From UMGS1696 sp964634795 (GTDB lineage: Bacteria > Bacillota > Clostridia > Oscillospirales > CAG-272): a stretch of DNA of 49,831 nucleotides. Made by a program: the position numbers and the translations under genes. The notes under the pieces are model-generated. The model made no database searches and was not told the origin of the DNA. It worked only from the letters and a program-made list of their open reading frames with translations. Positions 33,001 through 40,867 of the stretch are shown in pieces; the stretch's first letter is position 1, and each line of letters begins with the position of its first letter. The stretch lies in the NCBI GenBank assembly GCA_964634795.1, contig CAZWLL010000010.1:1-49831 (forward strand). Direction: 5' to 3'.

Positions 33001-33144
33001 AGGAGGAACACGGAAGTGTTCTTTTGTTTCGAGTGCAAGCACGTTTTCAATGTCTAAAACAGGCTTGTAAATCTTTTCCGCATAGTAATTCAGAACTGAT
33101 TCGAATTTACCATGCGTTCTGTTGATGTAGTTGGTATTGTTCAT
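30058..33144 (-). CDS. GH38 alpha-mannosidase
   Basis: This 1028-residue enzyme belongs to glycoside hydrolase family 38, retaining zinc-dependent alpha-mannosidases. The zinc-site motif GHSHMDTAWLWP is near residues 260-273, and the nucleophile Asp377 lies in FWLPDTFGY. It continues with the middle helical domain and long C-terminal beta domains, of normal length for the family. An RTHFTPN block near residue 430 supports the fold. There is no signal peptide, so it is cytoplasmic and should act on imported mannosides. AAAGGAG precedes the ATG at 33144. It is followed by a PHP phosphoesterase with a four-base overlap, forming a two-gene operon with its own promoter and terminator. Confidence 0.93.
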   Translation of the reverse strand: MNNTNYINRTHGKFESVLNYYAEKIYKPVLDIENVLALETKEHFRVPPKASEMHPIKKGDKWGEEYGNMWLSCEVTVPEECEGKLIGAFPTGRAREILCFKNGVPTGMINSTNRFIGGEHSCMILSASAKAGEKYELSFECYAGHTDFGCAPYDSYMRDENAKDDYTLTYEGIKLVVLDQVINDFVFDVATVLQLAKLPSDNYASMKAHQALFDAFPYLIQDIRCASDDEIHESCKKVSECLAPALEKGTGDRSRGYLGVIGHSHMDTAWLWPVSETIRKCARTYSEALTLMDIYPNYTFIQSSALHLDWMRRYYPSIFENIKKRVAEGRYEPNGGVWVECDCNITGGEAMVRQFLYGQKFTEKYLGYRSDSFWLPDTFGYNAAIPQIMLKSGVKYFYTTKLSWNDLNHFPADTFIWRGIDGSEVITHLNRTHFTPNVESLNGVIHDNTDKSSCDMRLAAYGFGDGGGGPTPAMLEFLNRTKDLDGMPKIEETTISSFMHKVEEKKDKLPLYDGELYLELHRGTLTKMHEVKKHNRKAEVALHDFEFMNVLSGEKTNENHDEYYKVLLKNQFHDILPGTCIPKVYELELPEMDKLIDDVKSETKKYVVKLSDNCDNKFSLVNTLSFDRNDIAVLDGEIGIKNHTTQTYTDFDGNTKTAFAINIPANSGVVFEKTAAAESNKSAFTANGNTLTTPYYRVEFDENGYISSLYDIQADREVRNLSGASLGTLWFGEDFPRSWDNWDVDNDVFMKMSPVTSVVSHEVVSDGEVEYRVRNTYKLGRESSAVVDTVFYSGNRRIDFETKLDWKERHAMLKAGFDVSIRSAFVKNEIQFGHIDRPTTRNNTIEEAKFEVCNHKWSDMSETHYGVAILNDCKYGMSAEQSDMRLTLHKGGSRPDPFTDIGVQTMKYSLLPHIGAFDAESVIQPAYEFNYTPVEVEGAYNANKLFTLSNSGIICEAVKNAEEIDNAYVLRLYEAERNHAACKLNVAGAKKAYLTNMLEEKEEELEIVNGEISLRFTPFEIKTVLIEK

Positions 33145-33183
33145 GTTTTTCTCCTTTGAAAAAAGATTAACAAATTACAATTC

Positions 33184-33212
33184 ATTATATCACATAAATT
33201 AAGTATTATCAA
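33184..33212 (-). promoter_or_regulatory. Sigma-A promoter of the GH38-PHP operon
   Basis: TTGATA (33212-33207) and TATAAT (33189-33184) on the minus strand have a 17-base spacer and an extended TGa element. The start of GH38 follows about 40 bases on. Confidence 0.75.
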
Positions 33213-33248
33213 GTACTTGTTGTCAGTTAATTGCATCCCTCGGTGCTG

Positions 33249-34595
33249 TCAACTAAGGCGTTTTGCGAGCTTACGTACCGCTTTTTCTATTGCCCATGCT
33301 GTATTCTCACCGGCGGAGTTTGTCTCTTCGTAATGATTTTCGTCGTTGTGGTCGCGTGGCGGAGTTGTAAGGTATGGGGCGTTTTCGTCTAAAAGAAAGT
33401 CTGACGGCGGAACAATGTAACCTATTTCATCGTCGCAAAGTCCTATGACGAGTAAATCGTCTCCGAGAATATCAGTCAGCGGTACGGGATCCTCTTTATC
33501 CTTATTGACCGGTACAAATGTCGAATCAGTGCCATAGACTAACTCGGGGAATATTTCACCGGGCAGAAGCAGGACTTTTTTATCCCCTATCTTGAGCAGT
33601 GATACTGTGGTGTGAATACTCACATTACCGAACATTGATGTTACTTTGTTTTCAAGTACTCCCAAGAACTTCATACCGCGAAAGAGAGTATTGTCGCATG
33701 GAACAGTTACATTTTCGGTATAGATTGTTATTGTGCTGTCAAGAAGTGTTTCTGTATCGCTTGATAAAATACGTTCTGCAATTGCCTCTCCGGTTAATCG
33801 ACAGTTTTCCATCGAATCCTCGGCAAGTGTAACAGTCCGCAATAATCCTCCGATAGCACCGGGAAAATAAAGAGTTCTTCCGCCAGTCTTTTCTGAAATT
33901 GTTTTAGCAATGTACGCCGGAAAGTCAGCACTGATTTTAGTGTTTTCACCGCCGAGAGATTCAGCATGTGAAGGGAACAGAAGCAAGCGTGTGTCGACGC
34001 TTCCATCATCAGGTACGAAACGGAATATATAGGCGTTTCCATCGTAAACTATCGGTTTGCGGGTATCCTCAATCATGTCTGTGCAGTCAACGGATGAAAA
34101 ATAGAATTTTCCGCTGCGCATGTCGTCATAAGCATATCGTCCTGCCGCTGCTGCTGCTTTTTTCAATGATTCCATATCATGCTCGTTTTTCCCGTCTACA
34201 CCTGTCAAGCCCCAGAGCCCAAGTGTATCGGTACCTGCGTGATTGTGCGTAGAGATTATGTGAATCTCAGCGTGCTCAGGTAGCTCATCAAGAATGCAGT
34301 CACGCAAATCATCGACTGTCCCAGAGGCTAATGCTATGCAGTCCACAGAAAGAAGCATGTATAACTTATTTCCTTGTCGAATGCTGACAGCTTTTACTTT
34401 CAGTACATCGGCAATTCCGTCTGCAGCAAGTCCGCTCTTAAATCCCGCAACATATCTTGTCTCATTTTCATCAAGGATAATATCAGCCTCTCCTTCGCCG
34501 AGCAGCAAAATATCGTTCTTTTGAGATGCACATCCTATACAGCAAATCGGAATAAGATTACATAAAAACATAAGCATGAGACATCGCTTAAGCAT
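33249..34595 (-). CDS. Neutral-ceramidase-like lipoprotein
   Basis: This 448-residue lipoprotein has a short signal with several cysteines, the likely lipidated one being Cys22 (CIGCASQ). The body resembles the N-terminal catalytic part of neutral/alkaline ceramidases: GFKSGLAADGIADVLKVKAVSI at the start, IHIISTHNHAGTDTLG (zinc-binding histidines), LLLFPSHAESLG (the second histidine-containing motif) and RTLYFPGAIGG. It would be a zinc amidase or hydrolase anchored on the outer face of the membrane. Ceramide is unlikely as the cell's own lipid, so a host or dietary sphingolipid, or a different amide or ester, is possible. GGAGG lies before the ATG. It sits just upstream, on the same strand, of the GH38 operon but appears separately transcribed. 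Confidence 0.75.
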   Translation of the reverse strand: MLKRCLMLMFLCNLIPICCIGCASQKNDILLLGEGEADIILDENETRYVAGFKSGLAADGIADVLKVKAVSIRQGNKLYMLLSVDCIALASGTVDDLRDCILDELPEHAEIHIISTHNHAGTDTLGLWGLTGVDGKNEHDMESLKKAAAAAGRYAYDDMRSGKFYFSSVDCTDMIEDTRKPIVYDGNAYIFRFVPDDGSVDTRLLLFPSHAESLGGENTKISADFPAYIAKTISEKTGGRTLYFPGAIGGLLRTVTLAEDSMENCRLTGEAIAERILSSDTETLLDSTITIYTENVTVPCDNTLFRGMKFLGVLENKVTSMFGNVSIHTTVSLLKIGDKKVLLLPGEIFPELVYGTDSTFVPVNKDKEDPVPLTDILGDDLLVIGLCDDEIGYIVPPSDFLLDENAPYLTTPPRDHNDENHYEETNSAGENTAWAIEKAVRKLAKRLS

Positions 34596-34674
34596 AACAA
34601 ACCTCCGCAGTAATTAATCAATAATCGATAAACATCCGAATAGAGCTTTTATTGCGCAAAGCTGTAATACGATT

Positions 34675-35049
34675 TTACAGTATACCGCTATTTAAAATTT
34701 GTATAACAACCTGTGCGGCTGTGTAAATTGGTATTGAGTTGACATTCATTGTGCATATCATGACAGAATACCAAATCGGTTGGAAAAGAATTAAAGCCGC
34801 TGCTCTTAATGCTGTGGTTTTGTTGCATACACGATACCATAACAGACAATCGAGAACAAGAAGAATTATTCCGAAAAACAGTGACGGAATATATTCAGCG
34901 TCTGAAAGCTGAGCGAAAATAGAAGAGAAAGGATCGGGCAATACATCTGTGAGATTTATTATCGTATATACCGCGAGAAAAAATAATAGAACAAAAGAAA
35001 CAACAGAGGCAGTCAGAGCAATTATAACCTGAATTACAGACTTTTTCAT
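34675..35049 (-). CDS. Small integral membrane protein, unknown function
   Basis: This 124-residue protein is mostly hydrophobic, with about four membrane segments (for example VIIALTASVVSFVLLFFLAVY and LFFGIILLVLDCLLWY) and no soluble domain. I do not recognise the family. Only a weak GGTG ribosome site precedes the ATG at 35049, but a good promoter lies upstream, which supports a real gene. It stands alone between the ceramidase-like gene and a HAD phosphatase gene. Confidence 0.65.
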   Translation of the reverse strand: MKKSVIQVIIALTASVVSFVLLFFLAVYTIINLTDVLPDPFSSIFAQLSDAEYIPSLFFGIILLVLDCLLWYRVCNKTTALRAAALILFQPIWYSVMICTMNVNSIPIYTAAQVVIQILNSGIL

Positions 35050-35108
35050 GTTTTCACCATATATTATATTGTTGTGTGTTTTACATTAACAATATTGTCT
35101 ATATTATA

Positions 35109-35137
35109 ATTGTAGCATACGGCTGCTTGAGTGTCAA
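35109..35137 (-). promoter_or_regulatory. Sigma-A promoter of the small membrane protein gene
   Basis: TTGACA (35137-35132) and TACAAT (35114-35109) on the minus strand with a 17-base spacer. Confidence 0.7.
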
Positions 35138-35260
35138 GCGATAATTATGCTCAGCTGCAGCTTTTATTTAACCTGAAAAATAAGCTTGCTCGCAATTTAC
35201 CGGGGTATTTATAACGTTATATCTTTGTTTATTAGGTTTCAAAAAATTAATAATAAGCAT

Positions 35261-35289
35261 TTGAAATAATATTAAGTAGAGTATATAAT
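35261..35289 (+). promoter_or_regulatory. Sigma-A promoter of the HAD phosphatase gene
   Basis: TTGAAA (35261-35266) and a perfect TATAAT (35284-35289) with a 17-base spacer, leaving a leader of roughly 100 bases. The 336-base gap around it (35050-35385) holds this promoter and the divergent one at 35109-35137; I see no other element. Confidence 0.65.
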
Positions 35290-35394
35290 ATCATATGATT
35301 GACTATAATTATAAATTACAGAATTCCGAGAGTACTATTTGATAAACAGCATTCTAATTCTCTCGAAATTACTTCATAATATACGGTGGAAAAA

Positions 35395-36051
35395 ATGAAA
35401 TATAAAGCAGCAATATTCGATCTTGACGGAACACTTTTGAACACTCTTGAGGATTTATGGAGTGCTGTGAATCATACAATGGATAAATACGGATATCCTC
35501 ACAGAACTATACAAGAGGTTCGTTCGTTTGTGGGAAACGGTGTGGACAGACTTATTATGCTTTGCTTACCGAACGGAAGCGACGACAAGTATTTTGAGGA
35601 TGCGAAGCTTGAATACCGCAGATATTACGCAGAGCATTCAGAAGAAAAAACCAAGCCTTATGACGGAATAATCGACATGATAGATTCTCTTGAAAATTGC
35701 GGAATCAAGACAGCCGTAGTATCAAATAAAATACACATAGCAACCGTAGATCTTTGTAAAAAATACTTTCCGAATATAAAAAATGTTTGCGGCGAGAGGG
35801 AAAGTGAAGGAATACGGCGCAAACCTAATCCTGACATGGTTATTGAATCAGCAAGGCTGCTTGGTGTTTCGTTAAAAGATACCGTTTATATAGGTGATTC
35901 CGAGGTTGACATAGAAACTTCAAGAAGAGCGGAAGTTGACTGTATATCCGTGCTTTGGGGATTCCGTGACAGAGATTATTTGGAGAGTGTAGGCGGAAAA
36001 GTATTTGCCGAGAAGCCGGCGGATATTATCCGTATTATTTGCGAAAAATAA
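35395..36051 (+). CDS. HAD-superfamily phosphatase, phosphoglycolate phosphatase-like
   Basis: This 218-residue protein (ATG at 35395 with GGTGG upstream; a GTG nine bases earlier overlaps that site) is a HAD phosphatase with a small alpha-helical cap. Motif I is FDLDGTLLNT, motif II is VVSNK, motif III is the lysine in RRKPNPD, and motif IV is YIGDSEVDIETSRRA. Members hydrolyse phosphoglycolate, pyrophosphate or sugar phosphates. The cap and length agree with the Gph/PpaX group. It has its own promoter, and no neighbour defines its substrate. Confidence 0.88.
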   Translation: MKYKAAIFDLDGTLLNTLEDLWSAVNHTMDKYGYPHRTIQEVRSFVGNGVDRLIMLCLPNGSDDKYFEDAKLEYRRYYAEHSEEKTKPYDGIIDMIDSLENCGIKTAVVSNKIHIATVDLCKKYFPNIKNVCGERESEGIRRKPNPDMVIESARLLGVSLKDTVYIGDSEVDIETSRRAEVDCISVLWGFRDRDYLESVGGKVFAEKPADIIRIICEK

Positions 36052-36075
36052 AAAGCCAATTGTATTCGAATTAGC

Positions 36076-36104
36076 TTGATAACATCATGATAAAATGTTA
36101 TAAT
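36076..36104 (+). promoter_or_regulatory. Sigma-A promoter of the MBOAT operon
   Basis: TTGATA (36076-36081) and TATAAT (36099-36104) with a 17-base spacer lie 49 bases before the MBOAT start codon. Confidence 0.7.
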
Positions 36105-36153
36105 AGATTAGCAATCAAGATTTGAGCTTTGTTATGCAGTCAGAGGTTTTTGG

Positions 36154-37560
36154 ATGGTTTTTTCGAACATTTTTTTCCTGTATGTTTTTTTACCTGCTTT
36201 ATTCATAGCGTATTTTATTATAAAAAACGATGCGTATAGACGTGCGGTTTTAATAGCCTTCTCACTTGTTTTTTACGCATGGGGAGAACCTGTATACGTT
36301 TTTCTCATGATAGGCTTAGTGTTAGCTGACTATCTATTCGGACTGCTGATAGATCATACAAGGCAGATTTGGCTGCGCAAGTTTTGGTTGTGCATAGCCG
36401 TTATATCAAACCTCAGCATACTCGGCGTTTATAAGTACCTTGGCTTTATTACGGAAACAATGAATATTATATTCAATGTAACTATTCCCGTAGTGAAGCT
36501 TGCTATGCCGATAGGCATCAGCTTCTTTACATTTCAGACGATGTCGTATGTTATAGATGTGTACCGCGGTGATGCCGATGTACAGAAATCATTCTTTAAG
36601 CTTCTTCTCTACGTATCGTTCTTTCCTCAGCTTGTTGCAGGTCCTATAGTCAGATATAAGGATATAGAAATGCAGTTGTCTGACAGAAGTGTTACTCTCG
36701 ATAAAATCAATGACGGTTTATTTCGCTTTTCGGTAGGGCTTGTAAAAAAAGTTCTGATTGCCGATTGCTGTGACACGGCAATAACATCATTGCTTAGCTT
36801 GACGGATGTTACATTTGCAGGCAGATGGGCGGCGGCTGTTTTTTACACGCTGCAGTTGTACTTCGACTTTTCGGGTTATTCGGATATGGCAATAGGTCTC
36901 GGTAAAATGTTCGGGTTTGAGTTTCTCGAGAACTTTAATTATCCGCTTATTTCCAAAAGCGCAACCGAGTTCTGGAGAAGATGGCATATGTCACTCGGAA
37001 CATTTTTCAGAGATTACGTATACATTCCGCTCGGCGGAAATCGTCATGACCAGCAAAGAAACATTCTTGTTGTATGGTTCCTTACAGGACTGTGGCATGG
37101 CGCATCATGGAATTTTATCATTTGGGGTTTGTATTACGGATTCCTGCTTATGTGGGAAAAAAAGCATTACTTAAAGAAAATAGAGAAGATGCCAAAAGCG
37201 GTGTCTTTTATCGTATCGCATATATATACAATATTTATAACCGTGTTTGGATTTGCGATATTCTATTTTGATACCGATTTGTTTAAAAATCTCGGTTATC
37301 TTTTAGGAATCGGATGTCAATCGGTAAATGATATATTTACGACATCGGTAATTGCCGGAAATGCTTATTTGCTTATAGCTGCCTGCGTCTTTTCGATTCC
37401 GATAATACCTTATGCTTGGAACTGGGTTAAAAATCATATAAATATCAGTTATACTCTTGAGAGAATACTGAAAACCGTAATTGTTATTACATTCATTGCG
37501 GTATCTACAGTAAGACTTGTTGGCGACACATACAGTGCTTTCCTGTATTTCAGATTCTGA
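36154..37560 (+). CDS. MBOAT-family membrane O-acyltransferase (AlgI-like)
   Basis: This 468-residue membrane protein transfers acyl (usually acetyl) groups from the cytoplasm to an extracellular polysaccharide. It has the family start MVFSNIFFLYVFLPALFIAYF, the SFFTFQTMSYVIDVYRG and FFPQLVAGPIVRY blocks, the EFWRRWHMSLGTFFRDYVYIPLG motif and the catalytic His315 in TGLWHGASWNF. About ten membrane helices are seen. It is followed 34 bases on by a DHHW-family protein, the standard partner in AlgI/AlgX-type and DltB-like acetylation pairs. The polysaccharide target is not encoded nearby. Confidence 0.94.
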   Translation: MVFSNIFFLYVFLPALFIAYFIIKNDAYRRAVLIAFSLVFYAWGEPVYVFLMIGLVLADYLFGLLIDHTRQIWLRKFWLCIAVISNLSILGVYKYLGFITETMNIIFNVTIPVVKLAMPIGISFFTFQTMSYVIDVYRGDADVQKSFFKLLLYVSFFPQLVAGPIVRYKDIEMQLSDRSVTLDKINDGLFRFSVGLVKKVLIADCCDTAITSLLSLTDVTFAGRWAAAVFYTLQLYFDFSGYSDMAIGLGKMFGFEFLENFNYPLISKSATEFWRRWHMSLGTFFRDYVYIPLGGNRHDQQRNILVVWFLTGLWHGASWNFIIWGLYYGFLLMWEKKHYLKKIEKMPKAVSFIVSHIYTIFITVFGFAIFYFDTDLFKNLGYLLGIGCQSVNDIFTTSVIAGNAYLLIAACVFSIPIIPYAWNWVKNHINISYTLERILKTVIVITFIAVSTVRLVGDTYSAFLYFRF

Positions 37561-37594
37561 TGCGCCCGTATGATTTGAAAGGACATTAATAATA

Positions 37595-39379
37595 ATGAAA
37601 AAGAAGAGAAACAAAGTTGTCGATATAATATGCGTGTCACTCGTTGCGTTGATATTCGGCAGTATTGCACTGCTGAATATCATCCAGAAGGATCGACCTA
37701 CAGAATCGTTAGCCGAAAACCGAAAGCTTGCCGAAATGCCTGAGTTTTCCTGGCAAACTCTCATTGACGGTTCGTATTTTGCCGGAGTTGCATCGTTTAT
37801 TTCGGATACTTTTATCGATAGAGACAACCTTGTAAATGCATCTAAGGAACTCGATACATTAAAAGGGTATGATTATTCAATCGACGGCAATGATAATTTT
37901 GCTTTGCTGAGTCCAGTGGAAACAAATGCAGATGAAAGCGAACATGCGGAATTAACGGACAAGTTGAATGAAGCGATTGATAATCTCAATAATACAGAAA
38001 CAGAAGTCGAATCCGAAACAGAGAGAGAAACCGAAGGTACAATAGTAACCGGAGGTGAAATTGTTGACGAAACGACCCCTGAAGAAGTAACATCTGCAGA
38101 AACCGAAACAGAAAACAACAGTGAAGTAAATACAGACGAAACATCTGCGAAGGCAGAAGACACTGTGGATACCGCAGTTGAAACAACATCGGAAACCCAG
38201 CCAAAGGTTACATCTATTAATCTTTCAAAGACTACGCTAAAATTAACTGTAGGAAGCGGTTCTGTTATTTATGCGACTGTTGACACTGATTCAGAGAACG
38301 GAGCAACTGTTAAGTGGTCTATTTCGGATAAAAACATAGCCACACTGTCTGTTAATGAATCGGGAGGAATCAATGTTAAAGGAGTGACTCCCGGAAAAGC
38401 AACATTGACATGCTCATATAATGACGATATAAAAGAAACATGTCAGATTGAGGTAACTGAAATTACCGCCGTTACTCAGCAGCAAAACGATTTGCATGCC
38501 GATTTCTTGGCAAGCGGACTGTTTATATACGGAGACGCTGTATATACGCAGGCATGGTACAGCGATTCTGCCGCCGAGGTATATGCGCAAACCGTTGCAT
38601 ACTATAAAAAGCTGTTCGGAGATAAAACAAGAGTAAGTGTTGTCGTAGCACCTGTTTCTGCTATGGTTGTCGACAACGAGGAAGTTCGTTCTAAAATCGA
38701 AGATCAAGATGAAATGATACAAAAAATCGGAGCACATATGGATTCAAATATAAACTTTGTAAATCCGTATGCAGAAATGTACGAGCATCATAATGAGTAT
38801 CTGTTCTTCAAGAGCGACCACCATTGGACACAGAGAGGAGCGTATTACGCGTATAAAGCATTCTGTGAGTCAATAGGAGATGAAGTAACTCCGCTTGATG
38901 ATTTCAATTATGAAATTCGCAATGACAGCTACAGCGGAAGCTTGTACAGTTGGACTAATGATGCACGTGTTAAGAATTTTATAGACTTTATTGAGGTTTT
39001 CGAACCGACAAAGTCTCATAGTATGACAGTAACCTCATCTACAGGTACAACGTACAGCTATAATACATCAATAGTTCCCACAAATAAAACTTATGTCACA
39101 TTTATTGCGGGTGATAATCCGTATACTGTAATTAACGTACCCGATAATCCTCAGGATAAGAGCATATTGGTACTCAAGGATTCTTTCGGAAACGCATTTG
39201 TTCCGTTCCTTTGCCAGAATTACGGAAACATTATAGTAGTAGACGTACGTTATTCTAACTTTAATATTTACGAACAGCTTAAGGATTACGGACTCAGTGA
39301 TATTTTATTTGTCAACAATGTTCAGGCTATAACCGCTTCATGGGCGAAAATGTATCTTGCGGCGGTAGGAGTAAATTAA
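37595..39379 (+). CDS. DHHW-family SGNH-like protein with inserted Ig-like domain
   Basis: This 594-residue protein is the extracytoplasmic partner of the MBOAT enzyme. One N-terminal membrane anchor (about residues 9-27) is followed by the conserved ENRKLAEMPEFSW start of the family. The domain is then interrupted by a long Glu/Thr/Ser-rich stretch (about 110-210) and a BIG2-type Ig-like domain (about 210-290, TLKLTVGSGSVIYATVD...VKGVTPGKATLTCSYND). The SGNH-like part resumes and carries FKSDHHWT (Asp408, His409, His410) and the LVLKDSFGNAFVPFL block with the serine. Such proteins hand on acyl groups to polysaccharide. A Glu/Thr-rich linker plus Ig domain inside the family is unusual. GAAAGGA precedes the ATG. 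Confidence 0.85.
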   Translation: MKKKRNKVVDIICVSLVALIFGSIALLNIIQKDRPTESLAENRKLAEMPEFSWQTLIDGSYFAGVASFISDTFIDRDNLVNASKELDTLKGYDYSIDGNDNFALLSPVETNADESEHAELTDKLNEAIDNLNNTETEVESETERETEGTIVTGGEIVDETTPEEVTSAETETENNSEVNTDETSAKAEDTVDTAVETTSETQPKVTSINLSKTTLKLTVGSGSVIYATVDTDSENGATVKWSISDKNIATLSVNESGGINVKGVTPGKATLTCSYNDDIKETCQIEVTEITAVTQQQNDLHADFLASGLFIYGDAVYTQAWYSDSAAEVYAQTVAYYKKLFGDKTRVSVVVAPVSAMVVDNEEVRSKIEDQDEMIQKIGAHMDSNINFVNPYAEMYEHHNEYLFFKSDHHWTQRGAYYAYKAFCESIGDEVTPLDDFNYEIRNDSYSGSLYSWTNDARVKNFIDFIEVFEPTKSHSMTVTSSTGTTYSYNTSIVPTNKTYVTFIAGDNPYTVINVPDNPQDKSILVLKDSFGNAFVPFLCQNYGNIIVVDVRYSNFNIYEQLKDYGLSDILFVNNVQAITASWAKMYLAAVGVN

Positions 39380-39404
39380 ATATTTAAAGATCGGAGATGA
39401 AAAA

Positions 39405-40232
39405 ATGAAACTTGGCATTATTAACGGATGGGATGAAAGCAGCTTCGACTATGTAGCTAAGCTTGGATTGCATGCTGTTGAATTTTGCTGCAACCATAAT
39501 TATGACAGCATGGAAATTGCAGGACATACCGATGAAATACTCGGCTACAGTAAAAAATACGATGTTGCTATAGGCTCAATAGGACGTTGGGGACAGCAGA
39601 GAATCGATGAGAACGGAAATATTATTGATTCTGCATTGCAGCACGACAAAAATCTGATTGATGCTGCATCAAAATTAAACTGTCCCGTATTTAATTGCGG
39701 ATGCAATTACACCGAAAAAAAGACTTATCTTGAAAACTGCGAAATAGCTATTAATTATTTCAGAACACTTCTCGATTATGCAAAGGGAAAAAATGTAAAA
39801 ATCGCAGTTTACAATTGTGATTGGGCAAACTTTGTATATAACGAAAAAGCATGGGAAATTATTATGCCCGCACTGCCGGAACTCGGCATTAAATATGATA
39901 CTTCTCATTGCCTCGGAAGACACGGTGATTATTTGAGTGAAATGAGAAAATGGGGCAAGAGAATTTATCATTTCCATCTTAAAGGATCGCTGTATATTGA
40001 CGGACAACATTATGATGATCCGCCTATCGGACTTGACCAAACCAATTGGGGAGCTGTTATGGACGTTTTGTATACACAAAACTATAACGGTATGCTGTCT
40101 ATAGAACCTCATTCCGGATACTGGATGGGTGTAAGAGGCCAATGGGGCGTTGAATTTTCGATTAACTTCATAAAACCGTATATAATGCCAGAAGATTACA
40201 AAATCGACGGAAATACTCCGTATATGCCTTAA
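39405..40232 (+). CDS. Sugar phosphate isomerase/epimerase-like TIM-barrel protein
   Basis: This 275-residue protein belongs to the xylose-isomerase-like TIM-barrel superfamily (AP endonuclease 2 fold). Metal-binding positions are visible in AVEFCC, IAVYNCDW, IKYDTSHCLGRHGDY, IYHFHLKGS and LSIEPHSGYW. These proteins isomerise or epimerise keto sugars or act on inositol-type compounds. CGGAG lies upstream of the ATG. It begins 25 bases after the DHHW gene and is followed 16 bases on by a GNAT gene, so it is probably in the same transcript. The substrate is unknown. Confidence 0.8.
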   Translation: MKLGIINGWDESSFDYVAKLGLHAVEFCCNHNYDSMEIAGHTDEILGYSKKYDVAIGSIGRWGQQRIDENGNIIDSALQHDKNLIDAASKLNCPVFNCGCNYTEKKTYLENCEIAINYFRTLLDYAKGKNVKIAVYNCDWANFVYNEKAWEIIMPALPELGIKYDTSHCLGRHGDYLSEMRKWGKRIYHFHLKGSLYIDGQHYDDPPIGLDQTNWGAVMDVLYTQNYNGMLSIEPHSGYWMGVRGQWGVEFSINFIKPYIMPEDYKIDGNTPYMP

Positions 40233-40248
40233 GGAATAAAGATATAAT

Positions 40249-40788
40249 ATGATTGATGCTTGTTTTGATACCGAACGACTGATTATAAGAGAAGCGAAGC
40301 TTTCCGATGCGGATGACCTATATGAGTTGTACACCGATCCGGTAGTACTGAAATATAATTGCATACCGAACTTATCGAAAGATGATATTATAAAAGGTAT
40401 AAATAACGGCGAATATCGTTACTGCATTGAACTGAAGGGTGCTGACAAGCTAATAGGCGCTATGGATTTTTGCGAAAGCGGAAACACACGCCATGATATT
40501 CCAAGCAGATGTATTTCGTATGAACTTAACACAAAGTACACCGGAAAAGGTTATATGACTGAAGCAGCAATTGCATTTCTCAGATATTGTTTTGAGGTAC
40601 TCAATGTTGATGTTGTCTCGGCAAGAGTGTTTGACAAAAATGAGAAATCATTGCGTATGCTGAAACGTCTTGGATTTACCGAAGAGGGAAGATTAAGACA
40701 TGCTATAAAATCAGCCGACGGTATCATTTATGATGACTGTATGTTCTCGATGCTGCATTCTGAATTTAATGAAAAATACGGCAAATAA
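40249..40788 (+). CDS. GNAT-family N-acetyltransferase, RimJ/RimL type
   Basis: This 179-residue protein has the full RimJ/RimL pattern: ERLIIREAKLSDADDLYELY at the start, ISYELNTKYTGKGYMTEAAIAFLRYCFE (acetyl-CoA pyrophosphate loop) and NEKSLRMLKRLGFTEEGRLRHA near the end. It would acetylate a protein N-terminus or a small amine. AAGGA lies upstream. It is the last gene before a strong terminator, in the operon that starts with the MBOAT gene. A second GNAT, in the peptide operon, is shorter and only distantly similar. Confidence 0.88.
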   Translation: MIDACFDTERLIIREAKLSDADDLYELYTDPVVLKYNCIPNLSKDDIIKGINNGEYRYCIELKGADKLIGAMDFCESGNTRHDIPSRCISYELNTKYTGKGYMTEAAIAFLRYCFEVLNVDVVSARVFDKNEKSLRMLKRLGFTEEGRLRHAIKSADGIIYDDCMFSMLHSEFNEKYGK

Positions 40789-40806
40789 AATTAATTGCAC
40801 TTAAAT

Positions 40807-40852
40807 AAAAGAGCTCATAATACTGTGTGTAATCAGCATTATGAGCTCTTTT
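40807..40852. terminator. Bidirectional terminator
   Basis: AAAAGAGCTCATAAT and ATTATGAGCTCTTTT are exact complements around a 16-base loop, between the GNAT gene and the converging beta-helix lipoprotein gene. Confidence 0.9.
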
Positions 40853-40867
40853 CAGATGTGATGCATT

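Noticed and set aside
37303..37827. 174-codon minus-strand frame across the MBOAT-DHHW junction
   Set aside because: Both plus-strand genes carry family motifs over this interval; the antisense frame has none and no promoter or ribosome site.
37985..38220. Repetitive Glu/Thr-coding stretch considered as a DNA repeat or recombination site
   Set aside because: The repeats reflect amino-acid composition of a linker. No regular DNA period or inverted arms are visible.
39675..40364. 229-codon minus-strand frame opposite the isomerase-like and GNAT genes
   Set aside because: It spans the junction of two clear plus-strand genes and has low-complexity, hydrophobic-looking sequence typical of shadow frames.
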